Position numbers and translations under genes: made by a program. Source: Zhengella sp020637775 (GTDB lineage Bacteria; Pseudomonadota; Alphaproteobacteria; Rhizobiales; Rhizobiaceae). Taken from it: a stretch of DNA of 64,000 bases. Under the pieces are notes generated by a model, which was not told where the DNA came from, did not search any database, and saw nothing but the letters and a program-made list of their open reading frames with translations. Positions within the stretch are counted from its first letter, which is position 1. The number at the start of each line of letters is the position of its first letter. The stretch lies in the NCBI RefSeq assembly GCF_041397485.1, contig NZ_JAWKWO010000004.1, positions 124,001-188,000 on the forward strand. Reading direction: 5' to 3'. Below, piece by piece: positions 7,467-15,194 of the stretch.

Positions 7467-8468
7467 TCACCTCCACTTCTTGGTTTCGAATGCGCCCTGG
7501 GTCTGCTTCTGGCCCTCGGTCAGGGCCACGAGATCGGCGATATCGGCCGGCCGCCCCGCCATCACATCGTCGATGGCCCTGCGGAAGGCCGAAACGACGC
7601 TGCGTACATAGCTCTTGGAGCGCTGCCGCCCCTCGATCTTGAAGGCGTGGACGCCGGCATGGATGAGATCGGGCAGCATGCGCGCCAGGTTGAGGCTGAC
7701 CGGCTCCTCGAACGCGTAATAGCCCTGCGCCCGGTGCGGCGCGGTGTAGCGTCCCTTGCAGATGGTGGGATAACCGGCCATCTCCTCGGCCCCGAAGCGG
7801 TCGATCACGCTGCCCGACAGGCAACTCGAAACCGCCCCGCCTGGCTCCTTGCGGTAGTCGACCTCGCTGGCCGGCGAGCAGACTCCGTCCAGGTTGGTCG
7901 ATTGCCCGGTCACGTAGTTCGTCAGGCTGCACCGCCCCTCCACCATCAGCCCGTGATTGCCGAAGATGAAGGTCTCGATCTCGCAGGGGATGGCCGCGGC
8001 GATGGGCTTGATCTCGGCAACGGTGAGGATGCGCGGCAGCACCACGCGCTTCACGCCGAAATGCTGGCAGTAGTAGCCGATTGCTTCCGGACTCGAAGCC
8101 GCTGCCTGCACCGAGAGATGCAGCCGCACGCCGGGATGGCGTTCGGCCACATACCGCGCCACGCCCATGTCGGCCACGATCAGCGCATCGATGCCCAGCG
8201 CCACCGCCGTGTCGGCGGCCTCGCGCCACAAGTCGACCTTGCCGGCAGGCGGATAGGTGTTGAGCGTCAGCAGCACCCTGGCGCCACGCTCATGCGCATA
8301 GGCGATGGAGGCGCCCAGTTCCTCTTTCGTGAAATTCAGGCCGGGGAAGTTGCGCGCATTGGTGGCATTGCGGAATCCGCAATAGACGGCATCCGCGCCG
8401 GCATCGACAGCGCTTCGCAGGGCTGCCGGTGTTCCGGCAGGACAGATGAGTTCCGGACGGATCATCAA
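7467..8468 (-). CDS. ubiU: UbiU, O2-independent ubiquinone hydroxylation factor (U32 family)
   Basis: A 333-residue U32-family protein, partner of UbiV. Conserved landmarks are ELICPAGTPAALRSAVDAGAD at the start, EGRCSLTNYVTGQ, DGVCSPASEVDYRKE, GYPTICKGRY and FKIEGRQRSKSYV. E. coli UbiU uses four Cys for its 4Fe-4S cluster. Here the segment before EGRC reads FGNHGLMVEGRC, where the E. coli protein has a Cys seven positions before the Arg-Cys cysteine, so one expected ligand appears to be Gly. An extra cysteine occurs in AVSSCLSGS. Start overlaps the ubiT stop by 4 bases. Confidence 0.9.
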   Translation of the reverse strand: MMIRPELICPAGTPAALRSAVDAGADAVYCGFRNATNARNFPGLNFTKEELGASIAYAHERGARVLLTLNTYPPAGKVDLWREAADTAVALGIDALIVADMGVARYVAERHPGVRLHLSVQAAASSPEAIGYYCQHFGVKRVVLPRILTVAEIKPIAAAIPCEIETFIFGNHGLMVEGRCSLTNYVTGQSTNLDGVCSPASEVDYRKEPGGAVSSCLSGSVIDRFGAEEMAGYPTICKGRYTAPHRAQGYYAFEEPVSLNLARMLPDLIHAGVHAFKIEGRQRSKSYVRSVVSAFRRAIDDVMAGRPADIADLVALTEGQKQTQGAFETKKWR

Positions 8469-8995
8469 AGCGCCCTCCCCGTTGCCGCCGCGCCATGGCT
8501 GCGCCGCAGGAAGGCCAGCGCCATGCGCCCCGGCGGGCCGAACAGGTCGGCCGTATCGGCGGCGATCGAGCCCTCCACGTCGTCCAGCGCATTGCGCAGC
8601 GTCACCACCGCATCGGTATTGCCGAGGATCTCCAGGTCGCGCGAGAAGAAGGACGCATCGCCATCCGCGCCGGCGTCGATCAGGTCGAACAGGGTGCGGA
8701 AGCGGCCCCGGATCAGCGCATCATGGGCGGGCAGGCTGTCGCGCGCGACCGTCCTGAATTGCGGCGCCTGCGGGTCGGGTGTCAGGTGCAGGGCAAAGGG
8801 CATTTCCACCGGATCGATGATGAAACTGGAGCGGACATGCGGTCCGAGGCGGTCGAAGATCGACCGGTGCTTGACGGCCAGCCGGCGCACGGTGCGCATC
8901 AGCAGCGAGTCGAGCATCCGGCCAGCCACCGCATGCGCCAGGCCCGCGAACGGGCGATGGTCTCGGGGCGCGACGGCTCGGCTAGGCATATCCAT
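8465..8995 (-). CDS. ubiT: UbiT, SCP2-domain ubiquinone biosynthesis factor
   Basis: A 176-residue SCP2 sterol-carrier-like protein of the UbiT/YhbT family, which presents hydrophobic quinone intermediates to the anaerobic pathway. The lipid-binding core is visible in FALHLTPD, the LPAHDALIRGRFRTLFDLID segment, and FFSRDLEILGNTDAVVTLRN near residues 110-135. It overlaps ubiU by an ATGA, and the order ubiT-ubiU-ubiV is the one seen in anaerobically respiring proteobacteria. No signal peptide. Confidence 0.87.
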   Translation of the reverse strand: MDMPSRAVAPRDHRPFAGLAHAVAGRMLDSLLMRTVRRLAVKHRSIFDRLGPHVRSSFIIDPVEMPFALHLTPDPQAPQFRTVARDSLPAHDALIRGRFRTLFDLIDAGADGDASFFSRDLEILGNTDAVVTLRNALDDVEGSIAADTADLFGPPGRMALAFLRRSHGAAATGRAL

Positions 8996-9035
8996 TCGGT
9001 CAGTCCTTTCATTGCAAGGCAGGAAAGGCAGCGAA

Positions 9036-9054
9036 CCGGCCCTGCCAGGGCCGG
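9036..9054. repeat. 19-bp perfect inverted repeat between mog and ubiT
   Basis: CCGGCCCTGCCAGGGCCGG is a perfect palindrome with one central base in the 70-base gap between the MogA/MoaB gene and ubiT. It could fold as a 9-bp hairpin that pauses, stabilises or partly terminates the transcript; no T-run follows on either strand. Confidence 0.6.
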
Positions 9055-9065
9055 ACCGTGCCAGG

Positions 9066-9587
9066 TCATTGTCCGGGCCTGAACGCCTCCACGACGGCCC
9101 GGTCCGTCTCGATGCGCCCCGCGCCGATCAGGTCGAGGCAATAGGGTATGGCGGGAAACACGGCATCAAGGCAGGTGCGGATGGAGGCGGGCTTGCCCGG
9201 CAGGTTGACGATCAGCGTCGTGCCGCGCACGCCTGCCGTCTGGCGCGACAGGATGGCCGTCGGCACCTCTTCCAGGCTCTTCTTGCGCATCAGTTCGCCA
9301 AAGCCCGGCAATTCCTTTTCGATGACATCCGCCATGGCTTCCGGCGTTTCGTCGCGCGGTGATGGGCCGGTGCCCCCGGTCGTCAGCACCAGGTCGGCCC
9401 GGTCGGTGGAACACAGCGCCAGCAGCGCCGAGGCGACGGAGTCGCGCCCATCCGGGATGATCCGGATCGCGAAATCGAAGGGCGAAACGATGGCCGACTT
9501 CAGCCAGGCCTCGATGGCCGGACCGCCCTTGTCTTCGTATTCGCCGCGGCTGGCGCGGTCGGAAATCACGAGCGCGACAATGCGCAT
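9066..9587 (-). CDS. MogA/MoaB family molybdopterin adenylyltransferase-like protein
   Basis: A 173-residue MoCF-biosynthesis protein: VALVISDRASRGEYEDKGGP at the start, the nucleotide-binding LVLTTGGTGPSPRDETPEAM, and GVRGTTLIVNLPGKPASIR. The TTGGTG and PGKP motifs are diagnostic of the family that adenylates molybdopterin before Mo insertion. MogA and MoaB are hard to separate by eye. Located 4 bases after the moaA stop, so it supplies Mo cofactor steps for NarG in the same operon. Confidence 0.88.
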   Translation of the reverse strand: MRIVALVISDRASRGEYEDKGGPAIEAWLKSAIVSPFDFAIRIIPDGRDSVASALLALCSTDRADLVLTTGGTGPSPRDETPEAMADVIEKELPGFGELMRKKSLEEVPTAILSRQTAGVRGTTLIVNLPGKPASIRTCLDAVFPAIPYCLDLIGAGRIETDRAVVEAFRPGQ

Positions 9588-9591
9588 GGGT

Positions 9592-10608
9592 TCATCCTCC
9601 TAGATGGGACATGGGCCGCGAGAGCCCGCCGGAAACCGTGCCGTCATAGCCGAAATCATGGCCCCAGGGCTTGGCGGCAACAGCGCCCAGAATGGCCTGT
9701 TCCAGCCGCTCCGGCCCTTCGCCGGAGCGCAGCGCCGTGCGCAGATCCACTGCCCCGTCATCGCCCATGCAGGGGAAAAGCTGGCCGGTGCAGCTCACCC
9801 GCATGCGATTGCAGGCGGCGCAGAAATTGCAGGAAAGCGGCGCGATGAAGCCGATCAGCCCGCCGGTTTCGCGAACCCGCATGTAGCGCGCAGGCCCGCC
9901 GGTCTTTTTCGCCACCGGATCGAGCGTGTAGCGCGCCTTCAGCCAGGCTTCGGCCTCGCCGAGCGGAAGGTGGTTTTCGCCATAGCTTTCGAGTGCCCCG
10001 CCCAGCGGCATCGCCTCGATGAAGGTCAGATCCATGCCCCGGCCGTGGGCATGGGCGATGAGGTCCATGGCGTCGCGTTCGAAGCGACCTTTCTGGACAA
10101 CGGCATTCAGCTTGACCGACAGGCCTTCGGCCAGCGCCGCGTCGATGCCCGCCAGCACCTTGTTCACGTCGCCCCAGCGGGTCACCGCCCGGTAGCCTTC
10201 CGGGTCCAGCGTGTCCAGCGAGACATTGACGCGCCGCACGCCGGTTTCCTTCAGGCCCGCGGCATGGCGGGCCAGCAGCGTGCCATTCGTGGTCAGCGTC
10301 ACTTCATCCAGGTCGCCTGCATCCAGATGCGGCTTCAACTGCGCAAACAGCGTCATGATGTTCTTGCGCACCAGCGGCTCGCCGCCCGTCAGGCGCAGCT
10401 TGCGGATACCCAGCCGCATGAAGCATTCCGCCACCCGGTAGGTCTCTTCCAGGCTGAGAACGTCCTTGCGCGGCAGAAAGGTCATGTGCTCCGACATGCA
10501 ATAGGTGCAGCGCAGGTCGCAGCGATCCGTCACCGACAGCCGCAGATAGGTAATGGCGCGGCCGAATGTGTCAGTCAGTTTCGCCGGGCTTTGCCGGTTG
10601 GTCTTCAC
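9592..10608 (-). CDS. moaA: GTP 3',8-cyclase (radical SAM)
   Basis: MoaA performs the first step of molybdenum cofactor synthesis from GTP. The 338-residue form from GTG 10608 (VKTNRQSPAK) fits the family; an upstream in-frame extension to 10983 would run through the carbonic anhydrase gene and is rejected. AAGGA lies about 9 bases before this GTG. The radical SAM cluster is CDLRCTYC, the second C-terminal cluster is CNFCAACNRMRVSC, and the protein ends in the conserved Gly-Gly (MSHLGG). It sits between can and mog in the nitrate block. Confidence 0.93.
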   Translation of the reverse strand: MKTNRQSPAKLTDTFGRAITYLRLSVTDRCDLRCTYCMSEHMTFLPRKDVLSLEETYRVAECFMRLGIRKLRLTGGEPLVRKNIMTLFAQLKPHLDAGDLDEVTLTTNGTLLARHAAGLKETGVRRVNVSLDTLDPEGYRAVTRWGDVNKVLAGIDAALAEGLSVKLNAVVQKGRFERDAMDLIAHAHGRGMDLTFIEAMPLGGALESYGENHLPLGEAEAWLKARYTLDPVAKKTGGPARYMRVRETGGLIGFIAPLSCNFCAACNRMRVSCTGQLFPCMGDDGAVDLRTALRSGEGPERLEQAILGAVAAKPWGHDFGYDGTVSGGLSRPMSHLGG

Positions 10609-10621
10609 CGTCCTGTTCCTT

Positions 10622-11272
10622 TCACGCCTGCCGGGCATGATCGCCCTTGCAACCGCCATCCGCGCACCGGGCGCCCGCACCGGCCTTGGCACGGCCGCAG
10701 GACAGGTCGCGCAGAAGTCCGTCATTGAGCCCGTAGACCCAGCCGTGAATGGCCAGCTTGCGCCCGCGCGCCCAGGCCGACTGGATGATCGGCGTGCGCG
10801 CCAGGCTTTCCACCTGCGCCTGGATCGACAGCTCGCACAGCCGGTTGAGCCGGGCTTCGGCGTCTTCGCCCTCGCCGCCCTCCAGGCCATGCAGGTCCGC
10901 CACGTCCCGTATCGGCTGCAGCCAATGGTCGATGATTCCGTGCCGCCGGCCGTCCATGGCGGCGCGCACGCCCCCGCAGCCATAGTGACCGCACACGATG
11001 ATGTGCCTGACCTCCAGGCTCTCCACCGCGAATTCCAGCACGGAAAGCAGGTTCAGGTCGCCGCGATGGACGAGATTGGCCACATTGCGGTGAACGAACA
11101 CCTCGCCCGGCTCCAGCCCGGTGATGACATTGGCCGGAACGCGGCTGTCGGAACAGCCGATCCAGAGATAATCCGGCTTCTGGAGTTTCGACAGCCGGTC
11201 GAAATAGCCCGGATCGTCACGCTTGCGGCCTTCCGCCCATTGCCGGTTGTGGTCGAGCAGGTCTGTGATCAT
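10622..11272 (-). CDS. can: Beta-class carbonic anhydrase
   Basis: A 216-residue beta carbonic anhydrase that interconverts CO2 and bicarbonate. The zinc ligands are present in IGCSDSRVPAN (Cys, with the Asp-Arg dyad) and VCGHYGCGGVRAA (His and Cys). WVYGLNDG near the C-terminus is also typical. The last 25 residues are Cys/Gly/Arg-rich and not part of the core. It lies between the parvulin gene and moaA with short gaps, so it is co-transcribed with narGHJI. The reason for a carbonic anhydrase in a nitrate reductase operon is not established. Confidence 0.93.
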   Translation of the reverse strand: MITDLLDHNRQWAEGRKRDDPGYFDRLSKLQKPDYLWIGCSDSRVPANVITGLEPGEVFVHRNVANLVHRGDLNLLSVLEFAVESLEVRHIIVCGHYGCGGVRAAMDGRRHGIIDHWLQPIRDVADLHGLEGGEGEDAEARLNRLCELSIQAQVESLARTPIIQSAWARGRKLAIHGWVYGLNDGLLRDLSCGRAKAGAGARCADGGCKGDHARQA

Positions 11273-11290
11273 GGCACGCGCCCCACGCCC

Positions 11291-12208
11291 TTACTGGACC
11301 AGCGGAGATGTGGCGCCATCCATGTCGATGCCCGTGATCTTCGCCCGGCCGGCCAGGATCGAGACATATTGCGCGACGGCGCGGGCAAAGGCCTGTGCCT
11401 CCAGCCAGTCCGCGATGCGAACCTTCACGGCTTCGAAGGGAAGCTGCCGGGCCTCTACCGCCCGGTCGAGGGCGATGACATGGAAGCCGAAGCGCGTGGC
11501 GACCGGCGCGCGGGTGATTTCGCCCGGCATCATCTGCGCCAGCGCCGCCTCGAATTCCGGCACGGTGGAACCGGGCGAGAGCTGGCCGAGATTGCCCCCC
11601 TGGGCGGCCGATGAACAGGCGGAAACCGCCTTGGCCGCCTCGGAGAATCCCCGCGGCTCCGTCTGCAACGCGTTACAGAGGGCCTGCGCTTCAAGCCGTG
11701 CCGCCTCGCGCCGTTCCGGATCGCTTTCCGGCGCGGCAACGAGGATGTGCCGGGCCTCGTAAAGCGGCGCGCTGGTGAAGCGTTCCCGGTTGATCTCGTA
11801 GAAGCGGCGGCACTCGCCGTCGTTCGCCGCCGGCACGGCGACCTCGCGTTCGGTCAGCGCGCGTATGGCTGCGTCCTCGAATGTCTCGGTCTGGCCATTC
11901 CCGGTCCTAAGATCACAGAGCATGTCCAGCCGCCGCGCTTCGTTGAGCAGGAGCTGGCGCACGACCAGCGCATGAGCGGCTGCGCGCAGCGCCTCGCCCG
12001 GATTGTCGGCGGGATGATTCTGGGCCTCGTGCAGGATGGCCTCCTCGGGAATTGCCACGCCGTCGACGGAGATCGCCTTCATCACCGGCAGCGGCTTGGG
12101 CGGGACAGACGTGTCGGGCTCCTTGTAGGTGGTGTAGCCCTGTCCGTCCGGAGCCGGGCCGACAGGCGCGCCGCCGGCAAGGCTGGGATTGCGATAGACG
12201 GTTGCCAT
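11291..12208 (-). CDS. Parvulin-type peptidyl-prolyl isomerase (NifM/PpiC-like)
   Basis: A 305-residue protein with a C-terminal rotamase domain at about 150-250: ARHILVAAPESDPERREA, QGGNLGQLSPGSTVPEFE, and TRFGFHVIALDRA. The N-terminal half is a helical chaperone-like region (ALRAAAHALVVRQLLLNEARR). No signal peptide is evident, unlike periplasmic PpiC/SurA. Position directly after narI suggests a role in folding or maturing nitrate reductase; this is inference. ATG 12208 follows the narI stop by 5 bases. Confidence 0.82.
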   Translation of the reverse strand: MATVYRNPSLAGGAPVGPAPDGQGYTTYKEPDTSVPPKPLPVMKAISVDGVAIPEEAILHEAQNHPADNPGEALRAAAHALVVRQLLLNEARRLDMLCDLRTGNGQTETFEDAAIRALTEREVAVPAANDGECRRFYEINRERFTSAPLYEARHILVAAPESDPERREAARLEAQALCNALQTEPRGFSEAAKAVSACSSAAQGGNLGQLSPGSTVPEFEAALAQMMPGEITRAPVATRFGFHVIALDRAVEARQLPFEAVKVRIADWLEAQAFARAVAQYVSILAGRAKITGIDMDGATSPLVQ

Positions 12209-12213
12209 GGTGC

Positions 12214-12936
12214 TTACTCCCCGGCCGGAAGCCGCACTGGCGCGGCGCGGCGGTTGCGCTCACGCACCACCTGGTAGCCGGGCCGCCAGAAATAGCGCAC
12301 CGGCACCGACAGCATGTGAACGAGACGGGTGAAGGGAAACAGCAGCAGGATCGTCAGCCCCAGCACGAGATGCGCCTTGAAGATGATCGACGCATGCGCG
12401 ACATGTGACGCCGCATCGCCCTGGAAGGTGAAGATGCCCTGTGCCCAGGCCATGAAGCGGACCATTTCCTCGCCATCCAGATGCTGCATGGAAATCGGGA
12501 TGGTCGCCAGGCCGAGCGCAAGCTGCACCCAGAGCAGGATGATGATCAGCGTGTCGCTGGTGCTGGAATTGGCCCGCACGCGCGGATCGAAAAGGCGCCG
12601 GTGAACGAGCAGGCTCGCGCCGATGATCGCCATGACACCGGCAATGCCGCCCGCCACGATGGCCAGCACCTGCTTGGCGCCGTGGCTGATGCCGAGCGCA
12701 TCGAAGATGGCGATGGGCGTCAGCAGGCCGATGAGATGGCCGAAGAAGATGACGATCACGCCGACATGGAACAGCACCGAGCCCCAGACAAGCTGCTTGC
12801 GGCGCAGAAGCTGCGACGAGCCGGACCGCCAGCTATACTGGTCACGGTCATAGCGCAGGATCGAGCCGAGGATCAGCACGACGAGCGCGACATAGGGATA
12901 GATCCCGAAGAGAAGCGTGTTGAAAAAGCCGGACAT
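12214..12936 (-). CDS. narI: Respiratory nitrate reductase, gamma subunit (cytochrome b)
   Basis: NarI is the membrane diheme b subunit that oxidises quinol and passes electrons to NarH. The 240 residues show about five hydrophobic helices: NTLLFGIYPYVALVVLILGS, VLFHVGVIVIFFGHLIGLLT, a segment through VLAIVAGGIAGVMAIIGASL, LIIILLWVQLALGLATIPIS and KAHLVLGLTILLLFPFTRL. Histidines in helices 2 and 5 (FHVGV, FGHLIG, KAHLVLG, VHML) are the heme ligand candidates. It follows narJ by 12 bases. Confidence 0.93.
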   Translation of the reverse strand: MSGFFNTLLFGIYPYVALVVLILGSILRYDRDQYSWRSGSSQLLRRKQLVWGSVLFHVGVIVIFFGHLIGLLTPIAIFDALGISHGAKQVLAIVAGGIAGVMAIIGASLLVHRRLFDPRVRANSSTSDTLIIILLWVQLALGLATIPISMQHLDGEEMVRFMAWAQGIFTFQGDAASHVAHASIIFKAHLVLGLTILLLFPFTRLVHMLSVPVRYFWRPGYQVVRERNRRAAPVRLPAGE

Positions 12937-12948
12937 CCTGGCCTCCGC

Positions 12949-13659
12949 TCAGAAAGGGTTGGCCGGCGCGGCGTCCGGCTTGCGGGTGTGGGCGCGCATC
13001 TGGCGCTGCAGGCGGTCGGGTCCGCAGGCGTTTTCCCCGGCATTGCCGCCGAATGTTACCGCCTCCTCTTCCCAGACCCGGTCGAGCGCCTCGAGGTCGG
13101 CCGGATCGTCGTCCGGCGTCTCCATGAGTTCGCTGACCAGGCCGGCGTCAGGCTTTCCCGACGCCATTTCCTCCAGCACGGCAAAGGCGTTGGCATAGAC
13201 CGAGCCGCGTTTCTTCAGCCGCTCGCGCAGCGCGGCGACGATATGCGCCACCTGCCCCAGCAGGTCGGCGGCCTCCGCATGCGGCTTGATCGACAGGTAT
13301 TCCAGGAACAGCGGCAGGTAATCCGGCAGTTCCCTGGCGCCGATCTCCAGCCCGTCCGCCTCGTACATGGCCATCAGGTCGACCATGGCCTGCCCGCGGT
13401 CACGGCTTTCGCCATGCACATGCTCGAAAAGATGCAGCGACAGCGTGCGCGTCCGGTCGAACAGGTAGACATAGCGCTCCTGGGCCTCGAACAGGTCGAG
13501 CGCGGCGATGTCTCCGGCCAGCATTTCCAGAAGCATCTTCTGGGTCTGGCTGATCGCTTCCAGGCCGGCAATGGCCTGCCGGATTTCCGGCAGGGCCTCG
13601 TGCATCGTCTCGTCCGGATAGGCGAGCAGGATCGAGAGAACCTTCAGCGTTGCGTTCAT
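12949..13659 (-). CDS. narJ: Nitrate reductase assembly chaperone
   Basis: A 236-residue NarJ/TorD-like all-helical chaperone needed for Mo-cofactor insertion into NarG, not part of the final enzyme. Start MNATLKVLSILLAYPDE at 13659 overlaps the narH stop by one base (TGATG); the longer frame upstream lies inside narH. Visible family segments are FEHVHGESRDRGQAMVDL and ELPDYLPLFLEYLS. The C-terminal 50 residues are acidic then proline/alanine-rich. Confidence 0.92.
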   Translation of the reverse strand: MNATLKVLSILLAYPDETMHEALPEIRQAIAGLEAISQTQKMLLEMLAGDIAALDLFEAQERYVYLFDRTRTLSLHLFEHVHGESRDRGQAMVDLMAMYEADGLEIGARELPDYLPLFLEYLSIKPHAEAADLLGQVAHIVAALRERLKKRGSVYANAFAVLEEMASGKPDAGLVSELMETPDDDPADLEALDRVWEEEAVTFGGNAGENACGPDRLQRQMRAHTRKPDAAPANPF

Positions 13660-15194
13660 CACACGCCCTCCGTCTGCCTGTTGACCGGTGTCTGCACCGT
13701 ACGGGTTCGCTTGGCGCCGAACAGGTCGCTCTCGCCGCCGCCGGAACAGCCGTTGCCGAAAGTGAAGCCACAAGAGCCGCGCACGTCATAGGCATCCTCG
13801 GAGATCTCGCGATGCGAGGTCGGAATGACGAAACGGTCCTCGTAGTTGGCGATCGCCATGATCTTGTACATTTCCTCGATCATGGTGCCGCTCATGCCCA
13901 CCTTCTGCGCGATTGCCTCGTCGGTGACACCGTCGATGGACTTGGCGCGCATGTAGGCACGCATGGCCAGCATGCGCTCAAGCGCCGAGACCACCGGTGC
14001 TTCCTTGCCGCCCGTCAGCAGGTTGGCGAGGTAACGAACCGGGATCCGGAGAGACCGGACGTCCGGCATGTCGCCGTCCAGTCCGATCTTTCCGGCTTCC
14101 GCCGCAGACGTGAGGGGTGAAAGCGGCGGAATGTACCAGACCATGGGAAGGGTCCGGTATTCCGGATGCAGCGGGAAGGCGACCTTCCATTCCATGGCCA
14201 TCTTCCAGACCGGCGAATGGCGCGCGGCCTCCAGCCATGCTTCGGGAATGCCGTCCTTGCGCGCCTGTTCGATGACCGCCGGATCGTTGGGATCCAGGAA
14301 GATCTTCAGCTGCTCCTCATAGAGTTCCTTTTCGTCGGCCGCCGAGGCAGCCTCCTCGATGCGGTCGGCGTCATAAAGCACGACGCCCAGATAGCGGATG
14401 CGCCCGACGCAGGTTTCCGAGCAGACCGTCGGATGGCCGGCCTCGATGCGCGGGTAGCAGAACACGCACTTCTCCGATTTGCCCGAAGACCAGTTGTAGT
14501 AGATTTTCTTGTAGGGGCAGCCGGACACGCACATGCGCCAGCCGCGGCATTTGTCCTGGTCGATCAGGACGATGCCATCATCCTCGCGCTTGTAGATGGC
14601 GCCGGACGGGCAGGAGGCGACACAGGCCGGGTTCAGGCAGTGCTCGCACAGGCGCGGCAGATACATCATGAACGTGTTTTCGAACTCGCCGTAGATCTGC
14701 TTCTCGATGCCCTCGAAGTTGGTGTCCTGCGACCGCTTGGAGAATTCGCCGCCAAGGATCTCCTCCCAGTTCGGCCCCCATTCGATCTTTTCCATCCGCT
14801 CGCCGGAAATCTGCGAGCGCGGACGCGCCGTCGGAAAGGCCTTGCTTTCGCGGGCCGTCTGCAGGTGGTCGTAGTCGAAGTCGAACGGCTCGTAATAGTC
14901 GTCGATCTCGGGCAGGTCCGGATTGGCGAAGAGCTTGGCCAGGATGCGCCACTTGGCGCCCCCCTTCGGCTCGATCTTGCCGTTGGCCTTGCGCCGCCAG
15001 CCGCCGTTCCAGCGCTTCTGGTTTTCCCAGTCCTTCGGATAGCCGATGCCGGGCTTAGTCTCGACATTGTTGAACCAGGCGTATTCGACGCCCTCGCGGT
15101 TGGTCCAGACGTTCTTGCATGTCACGGAACAGGTGTGGCACCCGATGCACTTGTCGAGGTTCAGCACCATGCCGATTTGAGCGCGGATTTTCAT
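13659..15194 (-). CDS. narH: Respiratory nitrate reductase, beta subunit (Fe-S)
   Basis: A 511-residue electron-transfer subunit carrying three 4Fe-4S and one 3Fe-4S clusters. The motifs are CIGCHTCSVTCKNVW near residue 16, CEHCLNPACVASCP near 184, and CRGWRMCVSGCPYKK near 217, where Trp replaces a Cys as in E. coli NarH (the 3Fe-4S site). A further C-terminal-proximal set lies in EKCVFCYPRIEAGHPTVCSE. The ATG at 15194 overlaps the narG stop by 4 bases. Confidence 0.95.
   Translation of the reverse strand: MKIRAQIGMVLNLDKCIGCHTCSVTCKNVWTNREGVEYAWFNNVETKPGIGYPKDWENQKRWNGGWRRKANGKIEPKGGAKWRILAKLFANPDLPEIDDYYEPFDFDYDHLQTARESKAFPTARPRSQISGERMEKIEWGPNWEEILGGEFSKRSQDTNFEGIEKQIYGEFENTFMMYLPRLCEHCLNPACVASCPSGAIYKREDDGIVLIDQDKCRGWRMCVSGCPYKKIYYNWSSGKSEKCVFCYPRIEAGHPTVCSETCVGRIRYLGVVLYDADRIEEAASAADEKELYEEQLKIFLDPNDPAVIEQARKDGIPEAWLEAARHSPVWKMAMEWKVAFPLHPEYRTLPMVWYIPPLSPLTSAAEAGKIGLDGDMPDVRSLRIPVRYLANLLTGGKEAPVVSALERMLAMRAYMRAKSIDGVTDEAIAQKVGMSGTMIEEMYKIMAIANYEDRFVIPTSHREISEDAYDVRGSCGFTFGNGCSGGGESDLFGAKRTRTVQTPVNRQTEGV

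Noticed and set aside
7467..8468. UbiU and UbiV as collagenase-like U32 proteases
   Set aside because: U32 members next to ubiT with conserved cluster cysteines are known quinone hydroxylation factors; no protease evidence is present.
10609..10983. 125-residue N-terminal extension of MoaA
   Set aside because: It runs through the carbonic anhydrase gene in another frame; the GTG at 10608 has a ribosome site and gives the family length.
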